Program-made: the position numbers and the translations under genes
NCBI RefSeq assembly: GCF_027595985.1
Contig: NC_073306.1
Location: 81,641,599 to 81,705,598 of the forward strand
Direction of reading: 5' to 3'
Origin: Sorex araneus
Taxonomy: Eukaryota > Chordata > Mammalia > Eulipotyphla > Soricidae
Length of the DNA stretch: 64,000 nucleotides
Notes under the pieces: model-generated
The model's input: the letters and a program-made list of their open reading frames with translations, nothing else
Database searches by the model: none
What the model was told of the DNA's origin: nothing
In this document: piece after piece, positions 22,562 through 33,576 of the stretch
Layout: every line of letters begins with the position of its first letter
How positions within the stretch are numbered: position 1 is the first letter of the stretch

Positions 22562-22720
22562 ATGCCTTATTCATCTTCCTCCATGGATCAAGAGATCAAA
22601 AGTCTTCGAGAGAAACTTAATAAACTTAGGCAACAGAATGCATGTTTGGTTTCACAGAATCATTCTTTAATGACTAAATTAGAATCTGCTCACTTTGAGT
22701 TAACACAGTCAAGAGCAAAA
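22562..22720 (+). CDS. CCDC18: CCDC18 coding exon 4
   Basis: TTTTTCAG acceptor, 53 codons starting [20 protein letters not shown] and ending SRAK, GTATGT donor, both ends phase 0. The main coiled coil begins here (heptads in [15 protein letters not shown]). Confidence 0.96.
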
Positions 22721-23749
22721 GTATGTTTCTTAAAGTGGTGACTGTCAATAGAAAATAATTTTAATGTTTTAGATTATCATAATTATAAACATATCTTGTA
22801 TTACCTTAATGTGTATAATATTCATTATGACAAATAGTATCAACATTATAAAATCAATTTTATATTTCGTATTTGAAAATGAGTTAAGGAAACTTAAATA
22901 GGCTTAAATACATTTGAGTATATCAGAGCTTTTTAAAACCTTAAGTTTACCAATTTGGATGTATTTATTTTTTATACAAAGAAATTAGTTTTTCCAGGAC
23001 TAGAAAGATAATACAGCAGGTAAGACTTTTGCCTTGCATATGGCCAGCCCAGGTTTGATTTCTCTATATCCTTATAGTCTTCCAAGCATCGCCAGGAGTG
23101 ATTACTTAGTGCAGAGTCAGGAGTAACCCTTGATCATCGATAGTATTGTCCAAGAACCAAAAATTAAAAAAAAAATGTTAGTTTTCTTACTTTTTAAAAT
23201 GCATTTTCATTGCCAAAATCTTAAAAATAGGAAACAGAGAAACAGTACCTGTTTTCCACCATCTAGAATATATCTTAATAATCATCTGGGTAAATTCAGC
23301 CTGAACAATTTTCCTTTTTCTCGAGCTGTACTTTATGCATGGCTTAAGTATTTCCTGATGCACATACTTTACTTTTCCTGGGACTTTTTTTGGAACAGGC
23401 AGTGTTGGTCACATCAGATAGTAATAAATGGCTAACTCAGCTCTACTATCTCTCCAGCCCCCTCTAAACTGTATTTATAAACTGTACATAGGGAGTGTTA
23501 ATTGTGGGGACTGAACCAGAGTCAGCTATATGCAAGGTCTTAATTTCTGTATTATCTTTTTGGTCCCCTACAGGGTTTATTTTTCATGGTAGCTTTGCTT
23601 CTTTATGTGATTATTATATAATTCAGCTAGTAACTTTCTTATGTAAGTGGTTTCTGGTTTCTGATTTTGCTTCATGATTGATATTACATAAAAAAAATCT
23701 TAAGAAGCCAGAATGTCTAATAATAGACCCAATAAAAGTAAATTATGCA

Positions 23750-23927
23750 GGGCTGTAGCGATAGTACAGCGGGTAGGGTGTTTGCCTTGCACGAGGCCAA
23801 CCCTGGTTTGATTCCCAGCATCCCATACGGTGTTCCAAGCACTGCCAGAAGTAATTCCTGAGTGCAGAGCCAGGAGCACCCCTGTGCATCAATGGGTGTG
23901 ACCCAAAAAGCAAAAAAAAAAAAAAAA
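23750..23927 (+). repeat. SINE type A
   Basis: GGGCTGTAGCGATAGTACAG, CTTGCACGAGGCCAACC, TGGGTGTGACCCAAAAAGC and a 15-A run. AAGTAAATTATG occurs on both sides (about 23735 and 23926), likely its target duplication. Confidence 0.9.
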
Positions 23928-24647
23928 GTAAATTATGAAGTGGATAGGGTACTTGCCTATCACATGGTTGACCAGGGTTCAATCCCTGGCACTCCACATG
24001 GTCACCTGAGCCCTGCCAGGCGAGATCCCAGAACACAAAGCCATGAGTAAGCCCTGAGCATGGATAAGTGACCTACCACCAAAAAAAAGTAAATTTTGAT
24101 AGATTCAAATAATGCGTTACAATAAAGATTTTTGTTATTTTATTTTTGAACCTAGTCCAGTTCGCTCCTTGGCAGTGCTTGAGGAACCATGTGGTGCCAA
24201 GTATCAAACCTGGGTCTTCCGCATGAAAAGCATGTGCACCACCACTTTGGGCTATTTCCCTGCCTCTAGTAGTATTTCAGGGTCATCATCAAAAACTGTT
24301 ACCTATATAATTGGTAGTATAACACATTTCAGAGCAAAGGAAACAATGGTTCCATTACAACAAAGGTTTTAAAAAAACTTGGGGGGTTGGAGTTATATTA
24401 CAGCAGTAGGATATTTGTCTTCCAAGCAGCTGATGCAGATTCCATCCTTGGTATTATATGTGGTCCCCTGAGTACCGCCAGGAGTAATTCCTGAGTGAAG
24501 AACCTGGAGTAAGCCTGAGCATCAACAGGTGTACTCCCCTGCTCCCCGCCTCTAATTTTTTTAAATTAAAAAGGCTAGTATGTTTGTGTAAATATGTACA
24601 TAGTATATGTGCATATGTATACATAGATACACACAAATATAATCCTT

Positions 24648-24812
24648 TAGGAGCTGGAATGATAGTACAGTGGGTAGGGCACTTGCCTTGCACACAGCCG
24701 ATTCCAAGCACCGTAACACAGGTCCCCTTAACTCAGCCAGGAATGATCCCTGAACATAAAGCCAGGAGTAAGCCCTGAGCACTGCTATATGTGACCCCCA
24801 AACAAACAAAAA
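24648..24812 (+). repeat. SINE type A, diverged
   Basis: GGAGCTGGAATGATAGTACA, CTTGCACACAGCCGATT, CCAGGAGTAAGCCCTGAG, end TGTGACCCCCAAACAAAC. Internal deletion near the B box. Confidence 0.82.
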
Positions 24813-25582
24813 GACTATCCTTTGATATTAACTTGAGGTGGATTGAAGGTTATAATGAGGCTTTTTATTTTTAATTTATTTTGGGATTTTAGGCTACACA
24901 TGGCAATACTCAGGGCTTATTCCTGATTTGGTGCTCAGGGATCACTTATGGCAGGGCTTGAGGGACAATATAGTGTGATTGGGATCAAGCCCAGGTCAGC
25001 CTCATTGAAGACGTGCTTCCTACCCGCTCTCCTATCACTCAAGCCATAATGAGGATTTTTAATGCCTTGCTGAGGATCAAATGTAGATGGCAAGCATCCA
25101 AGGTTTGCTCTTTGCTATTGGTCATATCCCTGCCTCTTTCACTGTTGATGTTTATTGACACCTTGTTTTAAGGGAATTAAGGGAGAACTTTATTTTTCTT
25201 TTTGTATTTTTCTAACAAAACGGTATTTTTGAAGATAATTTCAGTCTAAGAAATGCTTTGATGAATATAAAACTTTTTGGTCTTTGGAATTATTTTTAAA
25301 TTAGATTTCCAAAATTGCCAAATTACAAGGAAAGAATGCCGTTTATGTCATGTATTGCACGCTGCATATTCAGTATTCTGAATAGTGCTTACAGTTTTTT
25401 TAATGTGAAAATATTTTTTTTCTTGATTTCTCATTAGGAACAGATAGGCTGAACTTTACAGTTGACTAATGAGTTGGGGATCCCTTGAACCACCTCATCA
25501 GGTAGTGGAAGAAACTAAGTCCCAAGTAGATTGATTTTTTTTTTTCTGAAAGGAAGTGCTCTCTAAATTTTTTGTTTTTAAG

Positions 25583-25689
25583 ATTTCTGTGCTTGAATCT
25601 GCTCAACAACAGGCAGCCAATGTGCCAATCTTAGAAGAACATATTATAAATTTGGAAGCAGAAGTTTCAGCTCAAGATAAAGTTTTGAG
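25583..25689 (+). CDS. CCDC18: CCDC18 coding exon 5
   Basis: TTTTTAAG acceptor, then [34 protein letters not shown] and two bases of the next codon before GTGAAT. Residues 157-191. Coiled coil. Confidence 0.95.
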
Positions 25690-25974
25690 GTGAATATGCT
25701 CTCTGTACCTTTACATTTTTATTTTCCTGCTCCTACTTTATTTTTAATATCTCAAGTCCTGTCTACATGGCTTTGGCATGTATGCAGTATATGGGAACTA
25801 AGAAAAGAGATTAGAAAAAAGACCAAGTTGAGATGCTTCTTTACATGTTTTCATTAAGTATGGACTATTTCATCAGCCTTAAGTAGCTGTCTGTACTATC
25901 TTTCAAATTGGATCTCAAGAAGTAAAATCAAGGGTCGGGCATGTCAATATACATATTTTTAAGTAGTTTTTATT

Positions 25975-26105
25975 TTAAAAAGTTTACTGAGAGAATGTGA
26001 GAGGAGAGAAAGAGAGGAATGTGTGTTCAAGAGAGAATACAGATGGGCTTCTCCGAAGTGGAGAAAACAGAGAGTAAGAAATACATGTTTAAGAGAGAAT
26101 CAAGA
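25975..26105 (+). repeat. Unassigned dispersed repeat, copy 1
   Basis: Purine-rich GAGAGGAGAGAAAGAGAGG, later TGTTCAAGAGAGAATACAG and ACATGTTTAAGAGAGAATC. A similar order of blocks occurs at 62656-62815. Not a family I can name. Confidence 0.45.
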
Positions 26106-27390
26106 TTGGAAAAAAGCACTGTATCATAATTTGTCTTTCTCTTCAGCTTTGAATAGAATAAGAATTATATGTATACTAAAGAGCACTTAGTTCCATTTTA
26201 GTATTAAAATGGACCAACAGTGTTTGCATCATCTGAGATCTCTTTAGAAATGTAACCTCAGGTCCTAACTCAGATTTGCTAAATCACAAACTCTGGGATG
26301 TTGGATACCGCAGTCTGTATTTTATTTAACAAGTTCTGCAGCTAATTTGGTTGTACACTAAAGTCATTTTTATGGTCTCTAAACATTTGACATTCTTATT
26401 ATAGTTTATATTTTAAATTTATTCTTTTGCTTTTTTACATTTTTGGTGGCTGTGAATTTCTTCTCACTCTGTAGGAAGACCATTGCATTTTGTGTTTGTT
26501 ATGTGTGGTGTGGGTGTGTTAGGAGTTGGGAGAAAGGGGGCATTTGAAGCATACCTAGAGGTGCTCAGAGGTGAACCACTCCCAGTTCTGCAGTTGCTCG
26601 CTATGGGGCTCAGAGAACCATGTGGTGCCAGCCATATGCAAAGCAAGCTTCTTAACTCTTTGGCCCTGAGACTACTGTTTCATGTGTATTATTTCTTGTA
26701 TGCAACTATTTATCAGAATTTTACTGAAAATAAGTTTTCATTTTTATTATCCTGGTTTTTAGGTAGCTAATTTTTAGGTAGCTAATTTTCATCCAAAAAA
26801 GAAAAAATGGGAATATGGTTCAAGTGGTAGAGCATATGCCTGATCTGTGAGGACAGAGGCCAGTCCAGTATCGCAGGGCCCAGATCTCTGGGCATTCCTA
26901 GCCCTGGCACTGGTGGCCCCTGGGCACCACTAAGCATAAGCCCTATAAAAATATATTAACAAAGAAGTAAATGTTGTGTTTTCTATCCAAAATTTATACT
27001 TCAAAATACTTTTATATTTGTAATTAACAAAAAAAAAATCGTTGGGTATAGTGAAAATGCCATCCTTGGCTAGTTTCTAAAGCATACAGTAATGGTTCGA
27101 ATGTATGACTCTGAGTCATACTTCATTTCAGGTATGTTAATCATTTGATGAAAATATTCTTTGGAAAAACCTAGCAGGGGCCAGAGGAATAGTATAGAGG
27201 GAAGGGTACTTGCCTTTCATGTGGTTCAGTCCCTACATGGTCCCCCGAGCCTGCCAGGAGTGATCACAGAGTGCAGAGCCAGGAGTGAGTCCTGAGCACC
27301 ACCAGATATCGCCCCCAAACAAACAAAAACAAAATTTAGCAGACAAGTGGTGGATATACCTTTGCTGTTAAATATTTGTTTTTTCGGGGG

Positions 27391-27555
27391 GACTGGAGCG
27401 ATAGTAGGGCGTTTGCTTTTGCACATGGCCGACCCAGGTTCGATCCCTGGCGTCCCATATGGTCCGCCATGCACCGCCAGGAGTAATTCCTGAGTGCAGA
27501 GCCAGGAGTAAACCCCGAACATCGCTGGGTATGGCCCCAAAAGCAAAATAAATAA
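27391..27555 (+). repeat. SINE type A
   Basis: GACTGGAGCGATAGTAGGGC (part of the A box region deleted), B box GGTTCGATCCC, end GGGTATGGCCCCAAAAGC then AAATAAATAAATAAATAA. Confidence 0.88.
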
Positions 27556-27607
27556 ATAAATAATAATTGTTTTTTTAAAAACAGTGCTTTAAACTTCTTT
27601 TATACCA

Positions 27608-27713
27608 TAAAGTGTTGTGGTATAATGGTCATTCTTTGTTTTCCAGTTTGAACCTAATACTTTTATTCAGTTAGGAGAAAACTTTATAATTATTCCTTAA
27701 TATTAAATATAGG
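27608..27713 (+). repeat. Exon 6 flanking duplication, left copy
   Basis: Contains TTGTTTTCCAGTTTGAACCT, CAGTTAGGAGAAAACTTTAT and TTCCTTAATATTAAATATA, repeated at 28760-28864 in the same orientation with about 90% identity by eye. Confidence 0.85.
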
Positions 27714-27749
27714 AAATAGTTTATTTAATAGCATTAAAAAATATCTTTG

Positions 27750-27915
27750 GAACCAGAGAGATAGTACAGCAGGTAAGGTGCTTGCTTTGTCCACACCTGA
27801 CCCGGGTTCAATCCTGGCATCCAGTGTAGTCCCTTGCACTCCATTAGGAGTGATCCCTGAGCTCAGAGCCAGGAGTAAGCACTGTCATGGCTGAGTTTGG
27901 CCCACTTCTCCCAAA
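27750..27915 (+). repeat. SINE type A, diverged
   Basis: AACCAGAGAGATAGTACAGC, B box GGTTCAATCC, GAGCTCAGAGCCAGGAGTAA; ends 43 bp before CCDC18 exon 6, so it supplies part of the sequence around that acceptor. Confidence 0.82.
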
Positions 27916-27957
27916 AAATAGATACAAGAAAATAACAACTTTTATTTTATTTTATAG

Positions 27958-28086
27958 AGAGGCAGAAGATAAATTAGAGCAGAGCCAGAAAATGGTGATT
28001 GAAAAAGAAAAGAGTTTGCAGAAATCCCAAGAGGAATGCATAAAGTTGAAGGTGGACTTACTTGAACAAAGTAAACAAGGAAAAAG
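27958..28086 (+). CDS. CCDC18: CCDC18 coding exon 6
   Basis: TTTATAG acceptor. It completes an arginine codon, then [20 protein letters not shown] to LLEQSKQGK, residues 192-234, with a strong GTAAGT donor. Direct copies of a 105-bp intronic sequence lie on both sides (see findings). Confidence 0.96.
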
Positions 28087-28759
28087 GTAAGTGTTGGCTT
28101 TGGGGTTTTTCCCCCTTTATGTGAGAGGCGTAATGACAAGTAGGCCCAGGTCATGCCCAGTAACATTTGGTCGATTGGGCTGACCTATTCAATGCTGTGG
28201 TTTGCTGCTTGGGCCCAGCATTACTGGTGTCTCCTAGGGCCACCAGGGAGGGCCACACTCAGCAGTGCTTGGGGAGTCATGTAATCCCAGGGAATGGAGC
28301 TTGAGGCCTTACACAGGCAAAAAATGCACCCTGAGCTATCTCTCAAACCCCTAGAGGTGTATATTTGTAGGCAAAAAACTATTTTTGTATTTAGACTTAT
28401 ATTTATCTTGGGGGACTGTAGCAATTGTTTAGTGGGTAGGGGGCTTGCCTTGCTCACGACCGACCTGGGTTTGATCCCCGGTATCCCATATGTTACCCTG
28501 AGCACTATAGGGTGTGGCCCCTAAACAAATAAAAAAATTTTTTTTAGTGAAAACTTTCATTTGGTATATTTGAAAGTTGAGTAATAATATTCTTTTTAGT
28601 GCTATATATATATGATTTTTGAAAAATTGTCATAACTACTCCTAGTCTGTCATTTTCAGAAAGAATAAAAATTGTCTGAAGATATAAGAATATATGTATA
28701 TTGCAAAGTTTTTAAGTACCTTATGTTATATTTTATTGTCATGTTGATATTTTATACTG

Positions 28760-28864
28760 ACTAAGTATTGTGATAAAATGGTCAGTCTTGTTTTCCAGTT
28801 TGAACCTAATACTTTTTTTCAGTTAGGAGAAAACTTTATGATTATTCCTTAATATTAAATATAA
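28760..28864 (+). repeat. Exon 6 flanking duplication, right copy
   Basis: Direct partner of 27608-27713, on the other side of exon 6 and about 1.15 kb away. Its right end is cut by a SINE remnant (about 28866-28995). Confidence 0.85.
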
Positions 28865-29199
28865 GAGTCTAGAGCATGATAGAGGGTAAGGCATGGATTC
28901 GATTCCTGGCATTCCATATGGCTTCCCAAGCCACACCAGGAGTGATCCCTGAGTAAGCCCTAAGCACTACCACGTGTGACCCAAAAACCAAAACCAAAAA
29001 AATATATATTAAATATAGGTCACTCTGGACTTAGTATTCAAGTGTAGGGCATTCTTTATTTATTATCTATAATTTATTTGGGGGGTTCCATTGCATCTTG
29101 GTAATACTCAGCTAACAGAGCCAGAATGTCTAATATGCGACTTGGTAGGTGGCCCCTCAGTCACTGTCACTGCTCAGGGGTCTCCCAAGCTCATACTCT

Positions 29200-29486
29200 A
29201 ATTCACTGCAATGAAAATGTATGAATGTGAGTTAGGGATAATGCTCGACTCTCACAATAAGCAGAAACTTTTTTTTTTAATTTTTAAAAAAATTTTTCTT
29301 TTTGGCAATGTACAGGGGTTACTTCTGGCTCATGCACTCAGGAATTACTCCTGGTGGTGCTCAGGGGACCATATGGGATGCTGGGAATCAACCCCAGGTC
29401 AGTCTCGTGTAAGGCAAATGCCCTACCTGCTGTGCTATCGCTCTAGCCCAAGCAGAAACTTTTAAATCTAGAGTAAGAAAGTGGTG
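29200..29486 (+). repeat. Exon 7 flanking duplication, left copy (split by SINE)
   Basis: Pieces 29200-29269 (TAGGGATAATGCTCG, CACAATAAGCAGAAACTTTT) and 29449-29486 (AAGCAGAAACTTTTAAATCT, AGAGTAAGAAAG) match 29820-29911. Between them is a SINE whose target duplication is AAGCAGAAACTTTT, so the duplication is older than the SINE. Confidence 0.85.
29270..29449 (-). repeat. SINE type A inside the exon 7 duplication
   Basis: T-rich start, TTTGGCAATGTACAGGGG, CTCAGGGGACCATATGGGAT, end TGTGCTATCGCTCTAGCCC. Flanked by AAGCAGAAACTTTT on both sides. Confidence 0.88.
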
Positions 29487-29616
29487 CTTGGGGAAGGGGT
29501 GGAGAGGCACTGTGTGGTGCCAAGGCTCGAACTCAGACCTCAAGAGTGCAAGGCATACTCTTTAGCCCACTGAACTCTTTCCTCAGGCCCCTCATCATCT
29601 TTTTTCTAAATTTCAG

Positions 29617-29713
29617 AGCTGAACGACAAAGAAATGAGGCACTGTATAATGCTGAAGAGCTGAGTAAAGCTTTCCAGCATTACAAAGAAAAAATCGCTGA
29701 AAAACTGGAAAAG
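29617..29713 (+). CDS. CCDC18: CCDC18 coding exon 7
   Basis: AATTTCAG acceptor; encodes [20 protein letters not shown] and ends EKLEK before GTAAGA, residues 235-267, phase 0 end. Flanked by another intronic direct duplication. Confidence 0.96.
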
Positions 29714-29819
29714 GTAAGAAGCAATTGGGCAAATTCAGTGTGTCATTATCACTGCCCATATTCTGAAAGTAAAGATTAAATACTTATGTTTATGATTAAA
29801 GCAAGGACATTTTCATGAT

Positions 29820-29911
29820 CTAATTCCCTGCAATGGAAATTTATGAATATGGGTAGGGATAATGCTCAGCACTCACAGTAAGCAGAAACTTTTAAATCTA
29901 GAGTGAGAAAG
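29820..29911 (+). repeat. Exon 7 flanking duplication, right copy (uninterrupted)
   Basis: TAATTCCCTGCAATGGAAAT, TAGGGATAATGCTCAGC and AAGCAGAAACTTTTAAATCT in one piece; shows the pre-SINE state of the left copy. Confidence 0.85.
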
Positions 29912-30435
29912 ATGGGATGGTGGTTGGAGCTGTAGCAGTGGAGGTGGGAATCCTCTTAGCATCATCATGAGGAAAATGAAGGCAGAGCAGTCTGAATAGC
30001 CTTTAACTGGTCTTCCTGGACCCGCCACCTTGAAAAGGGCATTCCTGCTTCTCAGAGGGAGGTTTCCTTGCACAAACTGTAAAGTAAGGTAGTGTGTTTA
30101 TTACTCTGGTTTAATACCTATAAGGATTATCATCCCATGATAATGAAACCTGTCTGGCGGAAGGTATATGTTGGATATTAAGATATTGAGTGCAAGAGAG
30201 ATGTGGTCAAGAGATCGGGAAAACTCATGGGCTGGATCTGTAGTACAGCAGGGAGGGCTGTGGCTGACCTGGATTTTATCTCTGGCCTCCCATGTTATTC
30301 CCCCAAGCACCACCAGGTGTCATCTCTGAGGTAGAGCCTGAAGTTAGCCCTGAGCACTGTTGAATATATCTTCCTTCCATCCTCCGCCCGCCCCCCCCCC
30401 GAAAAAAAAAAAAAGAGGGGAAACTTTCATTTTAA

Positions 30436-30817
30436 AATTAGGGTAGGGGCTGGAGCGATAGCACAGCGGGTAGGGAGTTTGCCTTGCACGTGGCCGACCC
30501 AGGTTTGATTCCAGCATCCCATATGGTCCCCAACACCGCTAGGAGTAATTTCTGAGTGCAGAACCAGGAGCAACCCCTGTGCACTGCTGGGTGTGACCCA
30601 AAAAGCAAAATAATAATAATAATAATAATAATGATAATTAGGGTAGGGGCTGGAGCGATAGCACAGCAGGTAGGGCGTTTGCCTTACACGCAGTCGACCC
30701 AGGTTCGATTCCCAGCATCCCATATGGTCCCCTGAGCACCGCCAGGAGTTAATTCCTCGTGCATGAGCCAGGAGTAACCCCTGTGCATTGCCGGGGTTAA
30801 AAAGATAATTAGGGCAG
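30436..30817 (+). repeat. Two SINE type A copies with a triple target site
   Basis: SINE 1 is 30447-30635 with an (AAT)n tail, SINE 2 is 30647-30806. The sequence AATTAGGGTAG stands before SINE 1 (30436-30446), between them (30636-30646) and, with one change, after SINE 2 (30807-30817). SINE 2 lacks the usual TGTGACCC end. Confidence 0.88.
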
Positions 30818-31921
30818 AGAAAATTAATGAGCATGTTCAAAGAAAGAGTGATAGAGACAAAAATACTATTACTCAAAGTTTTAAAATAGTCTGTTAGGAT
30901 TATTTTTGTTGGTTTGTTTGGTATTTTGGCCTGGAGGGGTCCCAGAAAATGCTCAGGGGTCCAGGAGTGCTTGCAGCAATGCCTGGCCCGGCTGTGTGGG
31001 CCAACAGTGCAGTAGTCGGCCCTGTGCTACTCAGGCCAGTGGTGCCAGGACCACTCCTGGCCGTGCTTGAGGACTTGCAGGGTTACACCCTGCCAGTGCT
31101 GGGATTGAATTTGAGGCTTAGTGGATGAAAGGGAATTGTTCCAGCCCGTTGAACTATCTTCTGGCCCTAAATACTGAAAGTGCTTTCACCATTTTGAGCT
31201 TACCAAATGTGTTCTGGGTGCCTGGGCTAGCTTCCAGGAATAGTGAGCAAACTGGGTTAGGGCCAGAGGGTGCGGTGATTATTGGGGTCCTTGTGGTACT
31301 TGGGGTTCTCCAGTGCCATACCCAGAGATGTTTGGAAGCCTCCAGGGCTATACCCGCTTATACTGAGGACGTGTAATGGTTTCACGGACTGAATTCAAAT
31401 CTAACTCCTACACTATCTCTTCTACATGCTGAATTCTGTTTTTGTTTTGTTGAGATGGGAAGGGGTGCAAACATTGGTGCTCAGGGCTTATTCCTGGCTC
31501 TGTGCTCAGGGATCTCTCCTGGCAGTGTTCAGGGCATCATATTGGTGTGGGAATTCAACCCAGGTCGACTGTATGCAAGGCAAGTGCCCTACCCACGGTA
31601 CTATCAGGTACTATCACTTCAGATCCCTAAATTCTGAATTCTTAAGTGTGAGTTAATCAGATCACTGTGTTTAGAGCCTTACAGGAGGCCTCTTTTGACA
31701 CTCATAGAATGGATTTTAAATAAGGCATTCTATATAATGAGGTAAAATATTTAGTAGAATAACCTCAGGGAGAGGGGAGTTAATATGAGGTGATTTTTTT
31801 TTCCAGTTTTCTTTAGGATTATCATTTTCAAACGATAGCCTGCAGAGCCCTTGAGTTAGAGAGCTATAAAAAAGGAAATGGGATAATCCTCCACTCTCAC
31901 ATCTTAAACCTGCTTTGCAAT

Positions 31922-32116
31922 TCAGGCTCTAATTTTTCTTTTTTTTATTATTAATGAATCACCGTGTGGGTACAGATATAGATTACATATTCTCGTGCTT
32001 GTGTTTCAGTCATACACAGCTTGAGTATCCATCAGTGGAGAACCAGTGCCCGTTCTCCACTGATGACCCCATCATCCCTCCCACCCCACCCACCCCATCC
32101 CCTCAGGCTCTAATTT
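31922..32116 (-). mobile_element. Short L1 3' end with 14-bp target duplication
   Basis: TCAGGCTCTAATTT is present perfectly at 31922-31935 and 32103-32116. Between them, a poly-T start and TTAATGAATCACCGTGTG mark an L1 3' end of only about 167 bp in minus orientation. It includes a perfect 13-bp inverted repeat (32031-32064). Confidence 0.85.
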
Positions 32117-32443
32117 CAATGTGAGTATTTTGTAGCAGAAATTAAAAAAATCACTTACTAGTACATTCACTTAATTAGTGGGGATGCTGCCTCAGTTTCT
32201 TGTCTGGTCCTGTGAGATCAGAGGACTTTGATTTCAGGTGATAATGCTATTACTCCTCAGTCATAATCCTAGACTCTGTCAAGGATTTCTGGAAAGGTTG
32301 TATCTTCCCTCTTCCCATCCTTTGCTGTTGTCCTTTCACCTCAAGGCTGGAGATTTAAGAACACTGTTGCTTGTTTCTGGAATCACTGCTTTTCAGTTGG
32401 AAACTTATGATCACTTTTGTGACCACTTAAATTTTCCTCTTAG

Positions 32444-32565
32444 GTGCAAGCTGAAGAAGAAATGCTAGAGAAAAGTCTAAGTAACTGTGAAAAAGAAAAC
32501 AAAATACTGCAGGAGAAGTGTGGTCAGTATAAAACTGAACTTGACATTCTGAAAGATAAATTAAG
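32444..32565 (+). CDS. CCDC18: CCDC18 coding exon 8
   Basis: CTCTTAG acceptor; [20 protein letters not shown] to ILKDKL, residues 268-307, ending AG|GTACAG in phase 2. Coiled coil with acidic and basic runs. Confidence 0.96.
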
Positions 32566-33399
32566 GTACAGTGTCTTGTTTTGGAAAAAAGAAATTTTGG
32601 TGTTGAAATGGGGAAAAAATGAAATACTTAAAAATTAAACATTTTGTATATCTTAATTCTGACTGTAAATTATAGGCAGAAATAGCTAGATATTGTGTTT
32701 TAAATGAATAAATTGTATTGATGTTAATATACTTAAATAGTAATATGATTAACATTGTTTGTTTGCACATATATTTTACATATTTATTTTGTTTTGTTTT
32801 GGCCCACACCCTGCAGTACTCAGGCCACACTCTGCAGTACACCCTCAGTACTCCTGGCTTTGTGCCCAGGGATCACTCCTTACAATACTCAAGGGACTGT
32901 ATGTGGTGCCAGGGATTCAGCCTCAGTCAACTTCATGCAAGTCTAGTACTTCATCTGCTATGCTATCTTTCTGACTTACTTTGCACATACTTAGAGAAAA
33001 TTAACACACACATGGCTTCCTTATAGTATAATAATATTCACTAGTCAGTAAAATATTCAAATTATGAAGAAATACCTAGTCTGCCTTCATTTCAGAAATG
33101 TTTAAAATATGATAAAGGGGAACAGAAAATATAACAGCAGTTCTAAACTTCAGATTCTCTTTTTTTTTTATTAATTTTATTTATTTAAACTCATAGTTCA
33201 TGAGTTTTCCTTATACAGTCTAAAATCTTTAGAGTTAGTATACCAGGTATACCAGGTAAGGCATTTGCCTTGCATAAGACCAACCTGGGTTTGATCCCTG
33301 AGCACCTCTAGGAGTGTTCCCTGAGTACCTCCAGTAGTAACACCTGAGCACAGCCGGGTGTGCCTCTCCTCTGCTTCTCCCTACCCCCATTTTTCTTTT

Positions 33400-33576
33400 T
33401 GTTTTGCTTTTTGGGTCACACCAAGCAATGCTCATGGGTTACTCCTGGCTCTGCACTCAGGAATTACCCCTGGTGGTGCTCTGGGGACCATATGGGATAT
33501 GCTGGGAATTGAACCTGGGTTGGCCACATGCAAGGCAAATGTCCTAACCGCTGTACTATCACTCCAGCCCCCCCCC
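33400..33576 (-). repeat. SINE type A
   Basis: GCTTTTTGGGTCACACCAAG, GGTTGGCCACATGCAAGGC, end CACTCCAGCCCC. It faces a plus-strand copy ending at about 33375, forming a close inverted pair. Confidence 0.9.

Larger units (their letters stand above)
22721..25582 (+). other. CCDC18: CCDC18 intron 4
   Basis: SINE remains at about 22997-23160 (plus), 23430-23570, 23940-24085 (plus), 24130-24290 (minus), 24385-24550 (plus) and 24890-25050 (minus), besides those listed. About 25060-25580 holds nothing recognisable. Confidence 0.7.
25690..27957 (+). other. CCDC18: CCDC18 intron 5
   Basis: Holds an unassigned repeat at 25975-26105, SINE remains at about 26440-26670, 26810-26960 and 27178-27330, plus the first copy of the exon 6 flanking duplication (27608-27713). 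About 25700-25920 and 26110-26430 show nothing. Confidence 0.7.
28087..29616 (+). other. CCDC18: CCDC18 intron 6
   Basis: SINE remains at about 28200-28350, 28412-28535 (plus) and 28866-28995 (plus), the right copy of the exon 6 duplication and the left copy of the exon 7 duplication. About 28540-28755 is plain AT-rich sequence. Confidence 0.7.
29714..32443 (+). other. CCDC18: CCDC18 intron 7
   Basis: SINE remains at about 30236-30365 (plus), 30930-31165 and 31445-31620 (minus) besides listed copies. About 29915-30230, 31640-31920 and 32120-32440 hold nothing recognisable. Confidence 0.7.

Noticed and set aside
30600-30640. Short repeats of AAT and TAA considered as CRISPR-like arrays.
   Set aside because: They are microsatellite tails of SINEs without spacers, in a vertebrate intron.
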